A stretch of 64,000 nt of DNA, from positions 1 through 64,000 of the forward strand of contig JADKBB010000006.1 of the NCBI GenBank assembly GCA_016715195.1, in the 5' to 3' direction. The first letter of the stretch is position 1; each line of letters opens with the position of its first letter. The notes under the pieces are model-generated. The model was not told the DNA's origin. It ran no database searches and saw only the letters and a program-made list of their open reading frames with translations. The DNA comes from Candidatus Villigracilis proximus. GTDB taxonomy: Bacteria; Chloroflexota; Anaerolineae; Anaerolineales; Villigracilaceae. Shown piece after piece: positions 44,405 to 52,733 of this stretch. A program made the translations under genes and the position numbers.

Positions 44405-45850
44405 ATGAAACCACTAACCATGCCTCTTCTGTTGACGAGTTTCACCCGTGAAAATAAAACTGAAGGGGATTGCGCATGTTCGTCTTCATCAGTGGATATT
44501 TCGCTGCCTATCCCGGTGCCTCAGGATGATTTTTTGATCCCTGCCGGATTAATTAAGCTGAAGTTGAATGATGATTTTCAGGTCTTTCTTTCCCCGTTTG
44601 GCAGTAAAGGGGCGTCCGTTTTAAATATGGCGGCGATTGAAGTATTAAGTGATCACAGGCGGCAAATAGCACAGCCGGACCTCACCAGCCGGCTTTTCTC
44701 GCAAGGGTTATTGGAAACAGAAAAAGATAACCATGCAAATGATCTATGCTTGCATCAGCCTGATACGCTTACTTCCTGGCTTCATTTAACAGACCGCTGT
44801 AATTTTCGATGCTCCTATTGCTATCTTCCGCATGTGCGTGAGGATATGTCTGTAGAGGTTGGGCGAGCGGCCATCGAGTCAGCGTTCCGCTCAGCCATAC
44901 TTCATAATTTCAAAAAAATAAAATTTAAATATGCGGGTGGTGAGCCTTTACTGCAATACCCTTTGATTATGGAACTGCATTCCCATGCCAGACGCATGGC
45001 GGATGAAAATAGTTTGATCCTTGAGGAAGTGGTGTTAAGCAATGGCTCTTTGTTGAATGCGGAGATCGCGGATGCATTTAAATCACAGAATATTCAGTTA
45101 ATGATTTCACTGGATGGACTGGGTGACCACCACGATATTCATCGTTCTTATGCAGGCGGACGTGGTTCCTTTGCGGATGTTTCAGATGCTGTGGAATTGG
45201 CTCTTCAGCATGGGCTTGTGCCGAGTATTTCAGTCACGGTCAGCAGCAGAACCGTTGAGGGACTGCCTTCTTTATTAACCTGGCTGGTGGACCGCAGTCT
45301 TCCGTTTAATTTGAATTTTTATCGCGAGAATGATCTTTCTGTTTCAGATGAAGATATGAAGCTTGAAGAGCAAAAGATCATCACAGGCATATTGGCCGCC
45401 TTTCGCGTACTTGAAAAGAATTTGCCAACCAGAAGTGTACTTGGCAGTATTGTTGACCGTGCAAATTTGATCTCACCGCATACGCATACCTGCGATGTGG
45501 GTCGAAATTATCTGGTGTTCGATCAACATGGACAGATTGCGAAATGCCAAATGCAAATTCACAAACCGATCACAGATATGACAGTGAATGATCCATTAGC
45601 CGTTTTGCAAACAGACCAAACGGGTATCCAGAATTTATCTGTGGAAGAAAAGCAAGGGTGTAAAACCTGCGAATGGAAACATTGGTGCGCGGGGGGATGT
45701 CCGCTTGCGACGCATCGGGCTACAGGACGTTATGACGTGAAATCTCCAAATTGCAATATTTACAAAGCGCTCTATCCTGAAGCCTTGCGCTTGGAGGGCT
45801 TGCGATTATTGAAGTATAAAAATGACCCCGCTCTAGTGATGAAAATTTAA
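44405..45850 (+). CDS. Radical SAM/SPASM enzyme with RRE-like N-terminal region
   Basis: The protein has 481 residues. The radical SAM cluster motif is DRCNFRCSYCYLP (Cys132, Cys136, Cys139), with AGGEPLLQYPL as the SAM-binding glycine motif. A SPASM domain with seven or more Cys follows (THTCDVGRN, AKCQM, GCKTCEWKHWCAGGCP, SPNCNIYK) for auxiliary Fe-S clusters. Residues ~45-105 (PAGLIKLKLNDDFQVFLSPF, SRLFSQGLLE) look like a PqqD/RRE peptide-recognition domain. The first ~30 residues include a Cys/Ser-rich stretch (GDCACSSSSVD). It probably modifies a ribosomally made peptide or protein. No separate precursor gene is evident; 21 bp separate it from the STAND gene. Confidence 0.9.
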   Translation: MKPLTMPLLLTSFTRENKTEGDCACSSSSVDISLPIPVPQDDFLIPAGLIKLKLNDDFQVFLSPFGSKGASVLNMAAIEVLSDHRRQIAQPDLTSRLFSQGLLETEKDNHANDLCLHQPDTLTSWLHLTDRCNFRCSYCYLPHVREDMSVEVGRAAIESAFRSAILHNFKKIKFKYAGGEPLLQYPLIMELHSHARRMADENSLILEEVVLSNGSLLNAEIADAFKSQNIQLMISLDGLGDHHDIHRSYAGGRGSFADVSDAVELALQHGLVPSISVTVSSRTVEGLPSLLTWLVDRSLPFNLNFYRENDLSVSDEDMKLEEQKIITGILAAFRVLEKNLPTRSVLGSIVDRANLISPHTHTCDVGRNYLVFDQHGQIAKCQMQIHKPITDMTVNDPLAVLQTDQTGIQNLSVEEKQGCKTCEWKHWCAGGCPLATHRATGRYDVKSPNCNIYKALYPEALRLEGLRLLKYKNDPALVMKI

Positions 45851-45877
45851 GATGTGAGGTTGCCCCGGTTTAATAGC

Positions 45878-45955
45878 GTGAGTGTTCTTTGATGATTGTG
45901 ACTTGCCACCTGGGTTAAGAATGGAATAGACCACACCATCGGAAGATGGGCGCAC
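45878..45955 (-). pseudogene. Fragment of a nitroreductase gene
   Basis: The minus strand reads VVYSILNPGGKSQSSKNT, which aligns with VIHAILNAGRRSQSSKNT of the intact nitroreductase at 36.6-37.1 kb. The nucleotide match runs for about 80 bases with scattered substitutions. It has lost both ends. It is in the same orientation as the intact gene, and together the two bracket the island operon. Confidence 0.75.
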
Positions 45956-46043
45956 TGGCAATATATCCTGTTCGGCGGGTCAAAGGTGGAAAACTATGCT
46001 TTGGTCATGTTACTTTTGTACCGTAGTGCTGACCGAATCGTAA

Positions 46044-46072
46044 TTAAAGCCCATTCCCTCTGCGGGTATAAT
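46044..46072 (+). promoter_or_regulatory. Candidate leaderless promoter of the small membrane-protein gene
   Basis: A perfect TATAAT lies only seven bases before the ATG (TATAAT-TCACTCA-ATG), so the transcript would start at or next to the start codon. The -35 region (TTAAAG) is weak, and no ribosome binding site fits. Confidence 0.55.
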
Positions 46073-46079
46073 TCACTCA

Positions 46080-46496
46080 ATGAATTCTCACCCGATAAAT
46101 TTTCGAACTTATCTTCCTTCAACTCTGGCACTCGTGATCGTTGGCTGGGGCGGTATTGCCGCGCTGATCTTTTTCTCGCTGCCTTTTGTTTGGGCACGCT
46201 GGGGATTTTTTGTGCTTGGCATTATGGCGTTGACAGGCACCGCGCTGCCCGTTGTTTATTTTTTGCATCGTCGTTTTCCAACTGAACCCGCAGCAGAATC
46301 AAATGTCGTCGTGCGTCAGGCTTTGTGGGTGGGTGTCTATGCCGCCACGCTCGCATGGCTGCAATTGGGAGGGCTCGTGACCCTCTATGTAATCCTTGGC
46401 CTCGCAGGCGGTTTGATCGCCACTGAGTATTTTATCCGTTTGCGCGAAAAAGCAAACCGCCAGCCCCCGGTGATCCTTGATGACAACCCTTCGTGA
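46080..46496 (+). CDS. Small four-helix membrane protein
   Basis: The 138-residue protein has hydrophobic segments at about residues 12-33, 38-62, 77-98 and 100-120 (STLALVIVGWGGIAALIFFS, WGFFVLGIMALTGTALPVVY). A short charged C-terminus ends QPPVILDDNPS. No family is recognised with confidence. It overlaps the selA start by 17 bases, so the two may be co-translated although no functional link is known. Confidence 0.7.
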   Translation: MNSHPINFRTYLPSTLALVIVGWGGIAALIFFSLPFVWARWGFFVLGIMALTGTALPVVYFLHRRFPTEPAAESNVVVRQALWVGVYAATLAWLQLGGLVTLYVILGLAGGLIATEYFIRLREKANRQPPVILDDNPS

Positions 46497-47841
46497 CCTC
46501 CCCTCAGTAGAAGAATTATTACAAACAAAAAACGCCGCGGAATTGATCGCCCGCTTCGGCCGCCCGCTGACGTTAACCGCCATCCGTGAAACACTGGATA
46601 AAATACGGGCCCGCTTCTCTTCTGGACAGATAACTGTTCTGCCCTTACATGATTTGATCCTGGCCCAAACAGACTCTCTCCTCACTTCGTGGATCAAGCC
46701 GACTCTGCGCCCGGTCATCAATGCTACGGGTGTGATCCTGCACACTAACCTCGGCCGTGCCCCATTAAGTGATGCCACCATCCGCGCCATGGATACTGTT
46801 TCTCGCGGATATTCCAACCTTGAGTATGATCTCGAAAAAGGTGTGCGCGGTTCGCGTTTGATCCATGCTGAATCCATTTTACAAAAGTTGACCGGCGCTG
46901 AATCTGCGATGATCGTTAATAACAATGCTTCAGCAGTGCTGTTGGTTTTGTCCGCATTGGCGAATCGCAAACGCGTCATTATCTCGCGCTCACAACTGGT
47001 TGAGATCGGCGGCGGATTTCGCATCCCGGATGTGATGAAACAATCCGGCGCAAAACTGCTTGAAGTAGGAACAACGAACAAAGTCCATTTGAAAGATTAT
47101 GAAGAAGCATTACAAGATGGCGGCGCGTTGATCATGCGCGCGCATCCGTCAAATTTTAAGATCATTGGCTTTACTGAAGAACCCGAACTAAAAGATGTTG
47201 TTGACCTTGCCCATCAATCAGGTGTGTTCGTAATTGACGACCTCGGCTCCGGTGCTTTGTATGACACCGCCAAATATGGGCTGGCTCACGAGCCAACTGT
47301 TCAAGAGTCCCTCGCCGCCGGCGTGGACGTAGTCTGTTTCTCTGGCGATAAACTGCTCGGCGGTCCGCAGGCGGGAATTATCATCGGCAGAAGAGACCTG
47401 ATCGATAAGATCAAGAAACATCCGCTGGCGAGAGCTGTCCGCGCGGATAAGGCCTGCCTCGCTGGAATCTCCGCCACGCTTTTGCATTACCTCAAAGATG
47501 AAGCGGAGCGCGAAATCCCTGTCTTGAAGATGATGTCATATACGCCGAAGCAGATCAAAGGTCGGGTTGAAGCGTGGATGAGGGAGTTGGCGCAAGGTGA
47601 GATCGTGGAAGGTGAGTCCACTGTGGGCGGGGGAAGTCTGCCCGGTGAATCCTTCCCCACATATTTATTGTCGCTGACGGTTGAGTCGCCTGATAAATTT
47701 CTAAAAAGACTGCGCGCGCAAAATCCGCCCATTGTGGCCCGCACTGCAAATGATAAAGTGCTGCTCGATCCGCGCACCGTATTGCCTGAGCAGGAAGGTT
47801 CGCTGTTGGTTGGGTTGAAAAATGTATTCAATGATTTTTGA
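46480..47841 (+). CDS. selA: L-seryl-tRNA(Sec) selenium transferase
   Basis: SelA converts seryl-tRNA(Sec) to selenocysteinyl-tRNA(Sec) with selenophosphate. The ~453-residue PLP enzyme shows RPVINATGVILHTNLGRAPL, RGYSNLEYDLEKGVRGSR and the PLP-lysine region VVCFSGDKLLGGPQAGIIIG. SelB, SelD and tRNA(Sec) are not in this window. The ATG at 46480 is preferred over a TTG one codon earlier. Related proteins that act on other substrates exist, but all core motifs fit SelA. Confidence 0.93.
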   Translation: MTTLRDLPSVEELLQTKNAAELIARFGRPLTLTAIRETLDKIRARFSSGQITVLPLHDLILAQTDSLLTSWIKPTLRPVINATGVILHTNLGRAPLSDATIRAMDTVSRGYSNLEYDLEKGVRGSRLIHAESILQKLTGAESAMIVNNNASAVLLVLSALANRKRVIISRSQLVEIGGGFRIPDVMKQSGAKLLEVGTTNKVHLKDYEEALQDGGALIMRAHPSNFKIIGFTEEPELKDVVDLAHQSGVFVIDDLGSGALYDTAKYGLAHEPTVQESLAAGVDVVCFSGDKLLGGPQAGIIIGRRDLIDKIKKHPLARAVRADKACLAGISATLLHYLKDEAEREIPVLKMMSYTPKQIKGRVEAWMRELAQGEIVEGESTVGGGSLPGESFPTYLLSLTVESPDKFLKRLRAQNPPIVARTANDKVLLDPRTVLPEQEGSLLVGLKNVFNDF

Positions 47842-47848
47842 AAAAACA

Positions 47849-47886
47849 CTTAACGCGAATTATACGAATTAGCGAATTTTGCGAAT
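47849..47886 (+). repeat. Left inverted repeat of the GxxExxY cassette
   Basis: The 38-base sequence begins CTTAACGCGAATTATACGAA and reads on as TTAGCGAATTTTGCGAAT. Its reverse complement is nearly identical to 48328-48365. Internally it is built of eight-to-nine-base GCGAATTA-like units. Confidence 0.85.
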
Positions 47887-47895
47887 GGAGTTTTT

Positions 47896-48324
47896 GTGGT
47901 TGACATAATAGAAAAAGAATTATCATATTTGATTATGCAGGCTGCATACGAGGTGCATAATAATCTTGGCCCGGGTTTTCCTGAAATGCTTTATGAACAG
48001 GCAATGGTACGGGAACTAATGTTAAGAAACTTGACTCTACAGCGGCAGAGAAAAATTGTTGTAAATTACAAGCAGGAACCACTCGGAGAATTTATTCTGG
48101 ATTTAACAGTTAATGAAAGAATCATTCTTGAATTAAAAGCTGTCTCGTCAATTTTAAAACTTCATGAGCAACAGGCATTTTCATATCTCAAAGCAACAGG
48201 CCTTCAACTTGCCATTGTCATTAATTTCGGTGCAGAGAGCGTGCAGTCGAGCCGTGTGGTAAATACAAAGAGTAAACCTGCTGTTTCACCGCGCGTGCCT
48301 CAAATTCGGCAGATATTAAAATAA
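47896..48324 (+). CDS. GxxExxY protein (PD-(D/E)XK nuclease-like fold)
   Basis: The 142-residue protein carries the family signature GPGFPEMLYEQA, followed by an E-x-K core (FILDLTVNERIILELKAVSS). The family is named for the GxxExxY motif and is thought to have a restriction-endonuclease-like fold; its role is not established. The start is a GTG, because the upstream ATG is out of frame. The gene is enclosed by ~38-bp inverted repeats and splits selA from the M24 peptidase gene, so it looks like an inserted cassette. Confidence 0.88.
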   Translation: MVDIIEKELSYLIMQAAYEVHNNLGPGFPEMLYEQAMVRELMLRNLTLQRQRKIVVNYKQEPLGEFILDLTVNERIILELKAVSSILKLHEQQAFSYLKATGLQLAIVINFGAESVQSSRVVNTKSKPAVSPRVPQIRQILK

Positions 48325-48327
48325 AAA

Positions 48328-48365
48328 ATTCGTGCAATTCGCTAATTCGTAAATTCGCGTTAAAG
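48328..48365 (-). repeat. Right inverted repeat of the GxxExxY cassette
   Basis: The reverse complement begins CTTTAACGCGAATTTACGAA, matching the left repeat apart from small indels and substitutions. It starts three bases after the GxxExxY stop codon. Confidence 0.85.
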
Positions 48366-48389
48366 ACTTTCGCATAAAAAAGGAAAAAT

Positions 48390-49643
48390 ATGAAATCAGA
48401 ACTTGATGCCCTCATGCAAGCCAGAAATTTGGATGCTTTTATTGTGTTTGGAAATGCCGAGCATAACCCGCCGATGACCTATCTCACCGGCGGCGGACAT
48501 GTAAGCCACGCAACCTTGATCAAGAAGCGCGGCGAGGAAGCCGCTCTCTTTTTCGGTGACATGGAACGTGACGAAGCCGCCAAAAGCGGATTGAAGTTAA
48601 TTCCCTACAGCAAATACGATATGAAGGAATTGGAAAAAAGATCGAACCGAAATGGAATGCTGGCGGGCGCGATGCGTTTGGAATTAATGCTCAAAGACCT
48701 GGGGGTTTCCGCCGGACGCGTGGGCATATATGGAACTTATGACTTGAGCGCGATCTTCGGTATGTTGACTCATTTGCAAAAGTTAATGCCTGAAATTGAA
48801 ATCGTCGGGGAATCCCGCGAAGATTCAATTTTTATGCGCGCCATGGAAACAAAGGATGAAGCTGAGGTGGAGCGTATTCGTAAGATGGGAAAGATCACCA
48901 CAGACGTGGTGCGCAAAACCGCGGAATTTCTCACCTCGTGCAAAGTGCGTGAGGATGAAGTCCTCTTGAATGAAGATAATTCTGCATTGACCGTTGGTGA
49001 CGTGCATTCGAAGATCCGCTTGTGGGTGGCTGAGCATGGCGCTGAATTACCCTCAGGTTTTATTTTCGCGATCGGACGTGACGCGGGCGTGCCGCATTCC
49101 GCCGGCAACCCAACTGACCTGATGAAACTGGGTCAAACCATCGTGTTCGATATTTATCCTGCTGAAGCGGGCGGCGGATATTACTACGACTTCACGCGCA
49201 CCTGGAGCCTGGGCTATGCCACACCCGAAGCGCAGGAACTCTTCGATCAAGTGAAAGAAATCTACGATACATTAAATGATAATTTTGATTTGAATGTGCC
49301 TTTCAAAAATTATCAGCAAATGACCTGCGAATATTTTGAAGGCAAAGGCCACCAGACTCCGCTGCATACCAAAGCGCCGATCGAGGGCTACGTCCACAGT
49401 TTGGGACATGGCGTGGGCTTGAATATCCACGAACGACCATTCAGCGGATTTAGCGTCGGCGATGACCAAAGACTCGCTCCCGGTGTGATTGTCACTTCTG
49501 AACCCGGATTGTATTATCCTGAAAAAGGCATGGGCTTCCGCATCGAAGATACGCTTTGGGTCCGCCCCGATGGCCGCATGGAAATCCTCGCGGATTATCC
49601 CTACGATTTTGTTTTACCAATGAAGAATTGGAAAAAGAAATAG
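48390..49643 (+). CDS. M24 family metallopeptidase (Xaa-Pro aminopeptidase-like)
   Basis: The 417-residue protein has a creatinase-like N-terminal domain and a pita-bread catalytic domain. The five metal ligands are visible: the two Asp in IVFDIYPAEAGGGYYYDFTRT-like context, His in SLGHGVGLNIHE, Glu in TSEPGLYY and Glu in FRIEDTLWV. It probably removes N-terminal residues next to proline in cytoplasmic peptide turnover. AAAAGGAAAAAT precedes the ATG. It is not obviously co-transcribed with the GxxExxY cassette but is close to the AAA ATPase downstream (25 bp). Confidence 0.92.
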   Translation: MKSELDALMQARNLDAFIVFGNAEHNPPMTYLTGGGHVSHATLIKKRGEEAALFFGDMERDEAAKSGLKLIPYSKYDMKELEKRSNRNGMLAGAMRLELMLKDLGVSAGRVGIYGTYDLSAIFGMLTHLQKLMPEIEIVGESREDSIFMRAMETKDEAEVERIRKMGKITTDVVRKTAEFLTSCKVREDEVLLNEDNSALTVGDVHSKIRLWVAEHGAELPSGFIFAIGRDAGVPHSAGNPTDLMKLGQTIVFDIYPAEAGGGYYYDFTRTWSLGYATPEAQELFDQVKEIYDTLNDNFDLNVPFKNYQQMTCEYFEGKGHQTPLHTKAPIEGYVHSLGHGVGLNIHERPFSGFSVGDDQRLAPGVIVTSEPGLYYPEKGMGFRIEDTLWVRPDGRMEILADYPYDFVLPMKNWKKK

Positions 49644-49667
49644 CAGATTTTATTTCGCAAATTTGCC

Positions 49668-50474
49668 ATGCTTCATCTAAAATCTGTCACGGTGCGTGAA
49701 TTTCAAGAGCAGGATGCTGATTTATTTCCATTCAATCTGGAAGTGATCAAATCTCTGCGTGGAATGGAATTCTCAGCACCGGTCACATTTTTTGTGGGAG
49801 AGAATGGCTCGGGCAAATCCACCGTGCTTGAAACGCTGGCTTGCGCGATTGAGTCTATTACGGTGGGCAGTGAAAGCGTTAAGACAGATAAGTCACTGGC
49901 GGTGGTGCGCAGGCTGGCTCAATATTTCCGCCTTGCGTGGCACAAGCGCACTCATAAAGGATTTTTCCTGCGCGCCGAAGATTTTTTTGGATACGCCAAA
50001 CAAATGCGTCAGACTCAGGATGAGTTTCAGCAGGATTTAAACGATGTAAAGCATGAGTATAAAGACCGCTCGCAATATGCCGCCGCATTGGCAAGCCTGC
50101 CTTATAAAAATGAACTCTCTGCCATTCAACAGCGTTATGGCGATAAGCTCGATCAAAGTTCGCACGGTGAAAGTTTTATGGCCTTGTTTCAAGCGCGTTT
50201 TGTTCCCGGCGGATTATATCTACTCGATGAACCCGAAGCTGCGCTTTCTCCCATGCGCCAGTTGACTTTTATTTCCGCGCTCAAACAGATGGTCGAACAG
50301 AATTCGCAATTCATCATTGCCACACATTCACCGATCATTCTGGCCTTTCCAGATGCGGAGATCTTGAGTTTTGATCGCGGCGAAGTGAAACGGGTACAAT
50401 ATGACGAACTTGAGCACGTGAAATTAACGAAGGATTTTTTGAACAGTCCCAACTCTTTTTTAAGACATCTATGA
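49668..50474 (+). CDS. AAA/ABC-type ATPase (COG3910-like)
   Basis: The 268-residue ATPase is of the SMC/ABC type without a membrane domain. Walker A is FVGENGSGKSTVLE, the signature-like motif is SHGESFMALF, Walker B is GLYLLDEPEAALSP, and the H-loop is FIIATHSPIIL. A mixed helical insert separates the halves (AKQMRQTQDEFQQDLNDVKHEY). The family role is unclear; members occur next to repair or defence genes and alone. It is followed by a heptamer repeat and tsaD. Confidence 0.88.
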   Translation: MLHLKSVTVREFQEQDADLFPFNLEVIKSLRGMEFSAPVTFFVGENGSGKSTVLETLACAIESITVGSESVKTDKSLAVVRRLAQYFRLAWHKRTHKGFFLRAEDFFGYAKQMRQTQDEFQQDLNDVKHEYKDRSQYAAALASLPYKNELSAIQQRYGDKLDQSSHGESFMALFQARFVPGGLYLLDEPEAALSPMRQLTFISALKQMVEQNSQFIIATHSPIILAFPDAEILSFDRGEVKRVQYDELEHVKLTKDFLNSPNSFLRHL

Positions 50475-50477
50475 CTT

Positions 50478-50520
50478 GTTTTTATAACAAATAACTAATA
50501 CTGATAACTGATAACTGGAT
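50478..50520. repeat. Heptamer repeat (AATACTG/ATAACTG/ATAACTG)
   Basis: The 7-base units share AACTG or ACTGAT words and fill the spacer between the ATPase stop and the tsaD start. Confidence 0.7.
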
Positions 50521-50524
50521 TCCA

Positions 50525-51617
50525 ATGACCGACTTAAAAACCCGCCCGTATCCTTGCTGTTGAAACCTCTTGTGACGAAACCGCCTGCGCCATCATTGAA
50601 AATGGACGCGCGCTTTTATCTTCTGTCGTCGCGTCGCAAATGGAGATCCATGCGCGTTATGGCGGCGTGTTTCCCGAAGTGGCTTCGCGTCAGCATGTCT
50701 TGAGCATCATGCCGGTAGTGGAGCAGGCGCTCGCGCAGGCGCATCTTACCCTTAAAGATATTGATGCGCTGGCCGTCACACAAGGACCCGGCCTCGCGGG
50801 CTCGCTGGTCGTTGGCATGAACATGGCCAAGGGGCTGGCGCTCGGCTCAGGGCTGCCGCTGGTGGGCGTCAATCATCTTGAAGGGCATCTATATTCGGCG
50901 TGGGTGCATGATGCGGGCGATGTCGTCCCTGCTGCGCCGCAATTTCCTTTGATGGCGCTACTGGTATCTGGCGGACATAGCGAACTGAATCTCATGACCG
51001 ATCATTTGACCTATCAACGGCTCGGATCAACTCTGGACGATGCGGCTGGTGAGGCCTTCGACAAAGTTGCCCGGCTGTTGGAGCTTGGCTACCCAGGCGG
51101 GCCGTCCATTCAGATCGCGGCTGAAGAGGGTGACCCGAATCGATTTAAATTTCCGCGTGCCTGGCTGGATGGTACATGGGACTTTTCATTTAGCGGATTG
51201 AAGACTTCTGTTATGTATGAAGTGCGTGAGCTGAAAAAGAAGAGCAATTCATTGCCTGTCTCTGATCTGGCGGCTTCCTTCCAAAAAGCGGTAGTGGATG
51301 TGCTTTTCAAGAAGACCATGAATGCAGCGCGAGAATTTGGCGCAAAAGAAATACTGGTTGCGGGCGGCGTCTCTGCCAATCGTTTGCTGCGCCAGACCTT
51401 TCGGGCACAGACTGAATTCCCGGTTCACATTCCGCCCTTATCTTTATGCACCGATAACGCCGCCATGATCGCATCGGCGGGTTATCACCGCTACGCACTC
51501 GGCCATGTCTCAGAATTAAATCTTGACGTGCTGCCAACCTGGCCATTATCACAAGTGGGTAGATGTTCGCCTTGCATTAACCACGCGGAGTGTTCAGTCG
51601 GACACGATCATTCCTGA
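50525..51617 (+). CDS. tsaD: tRNA N6-adenosine threonylcarbamoyltransferase (frameshift near the start)
   Basis: TsaD transfers threonylcarbamoyl from TC-AMP to A37 of ANN-decoding tRNAs. Motifs are ILAVETSCDETACAI, the metal-binding VNHLEGHLYSAW, LLVSGGHSELNLM and VAGGVSANRLLR. The start MTDLKTRP is separated from RILAVETSC by a one-base shift near 50543 in ACCCGCCCG, most likely a sequencing error in an essential gene. The C-terminus carries ~20 residues beyond the usual WPLS end (QVGRCSPCINHAEC...), which could reflect a further indel. The partner gene tsaC lies about 1.3 kb downstream on the other strand. Confidence 0.93.
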
Positions 51618-51646
51618 TACTGCCGGGCCGCAGCATCAGGAATGAT
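51607..51646 (+). terminator. Hairpin overlapping the tsaD stop
   Basis: ATCATTCCTGAT and ATCAGGAATGAT pair around a GC-rich 16-base loop, and TCTG follows. Without a T-run it is only a weak terminator candidate. Confidence 0.5.
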
Positions 51647-51684
51647 TCTGTTAACTACCCAATTTATGGAGAATAAGAGTTTCA

Positions 51685-52652
51685 ATGTGCAAATCAACGA
51701 AAATAATTGCGTTTACTTTTATGTTTGTAATCCTTATAGCCCTCCCTTCATGCATTGCCCGTTCCCCATGGGTGCAGGTGTCTGATGTTCCATTCGATAA
51801 AGTTAAGTATGATAGTGGCGCACATGCGATATGGCTTGTAGATAGTTCTGACAACACAGTTTACCGTTTACCATATCCCAATCATAATGACCCTGATTTT
51901 AAAGCGTTGAGAAAAATTGCGCCTCCAGATAAAACCTGGGTATACGATGTTTGCATCTAATGACGTTTGGGTTTCTGGTTTTTGTTTTCAACTTCACCTA
52001 ATCTTCTTTTCAGTCCTGAAACTATCTCGCTTACAGTTTCTAAGAAGTGATAGTACTAAATCTGGCAAACTGTTTGGGAAAGATCATCAAAATATCGCAC
52101 CGGAAATTTTAAAGAATGGTGATATCGTATTTTGAGCCAAAATGAAATTGTGCGTTTCAATTGACTGATATTCACCGCAATATATAAACACAGACTGGAA
52201 TATTTCGTATATTACTGATGATTTAGGCGGCAATCTGTGGGTGTTAAGTGGAGATTTACAGGCAGTCCCAAGGCACTTGGCTTTTTGTAGACAAATTTTC
52301 ACCAGCCTCACATCTCAAATTGTTTGTTGACGACAAAGATAACTTGTGGGTAGCAAGCGATGATAAATTTGTCTATAAATATTCAGCTTCTGATTCAGCC
52401 TTCTCCAGGGAAATGGTATTCGAATCTTCATTAGGCTGGCGGCAGGATTTTTTTCAAGATAACAGCGGATCAATGTGGTTAGTGACTAGTGATAGTTTGT
52501 TAGTTCAAAGAGATGGGCAGTTTCAAGAAGTTGGTCTTCCGCCGCGCTCGGAAATATTGCATTTTGGAATCTTTGATATTGCATTGAACACTTTGTTTGT
52601 CTCAACAGAAGGTGGCGTGTTTGCTTTGGATTTGGATAAATATTCTCCATAG
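51685..52652 (+). pseudogene. Lipoprotein with beta-propeller-like repeats, multiply frameshifted
   Basis: The signal peptide ends in a lipobox (LIALPSC). Pieces in different frames (KYDSGAHAIWLVDSSDNTVYRL, MFASNDVWVSG, HLKLFVDDKDNLWVASDDKFVYKY, DNSGSMWLVTSDSLLV, TEGGVFALDLDKYSP) have the repeated W-V/L-A pattern of the propeller sensors seen in extracytoplasmic ligand-binding proteins. At least three indels separate them, and the stretch at ~52140-52250 is barely recognisable. It could be a decaying gene or poor sequence. Function is unknown. Confidence 0.6.
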
Positions 52653-52733
52653 TTTTATGAGCCACCACCCATCGTACTCAATTAATCACATAACCCAAAA
52701 GTGTCACCTGGAATCAAAATACCCCGTTAACGT

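Noticed and set aside
37000..46000. Phage or integrative element carrying the CHAT/STAND operon
   Set aside because: No integrase, recombinase, phage structural gene or tRNA attachment site was found on either side; only the nitroreductase duplication supports insertion.
46299..47081. A 260-codon minus-strand open frame opposite selA
   Set aside because: It overlaps conserved SelA sequence completely and has the typical composition of an antisense shadow.
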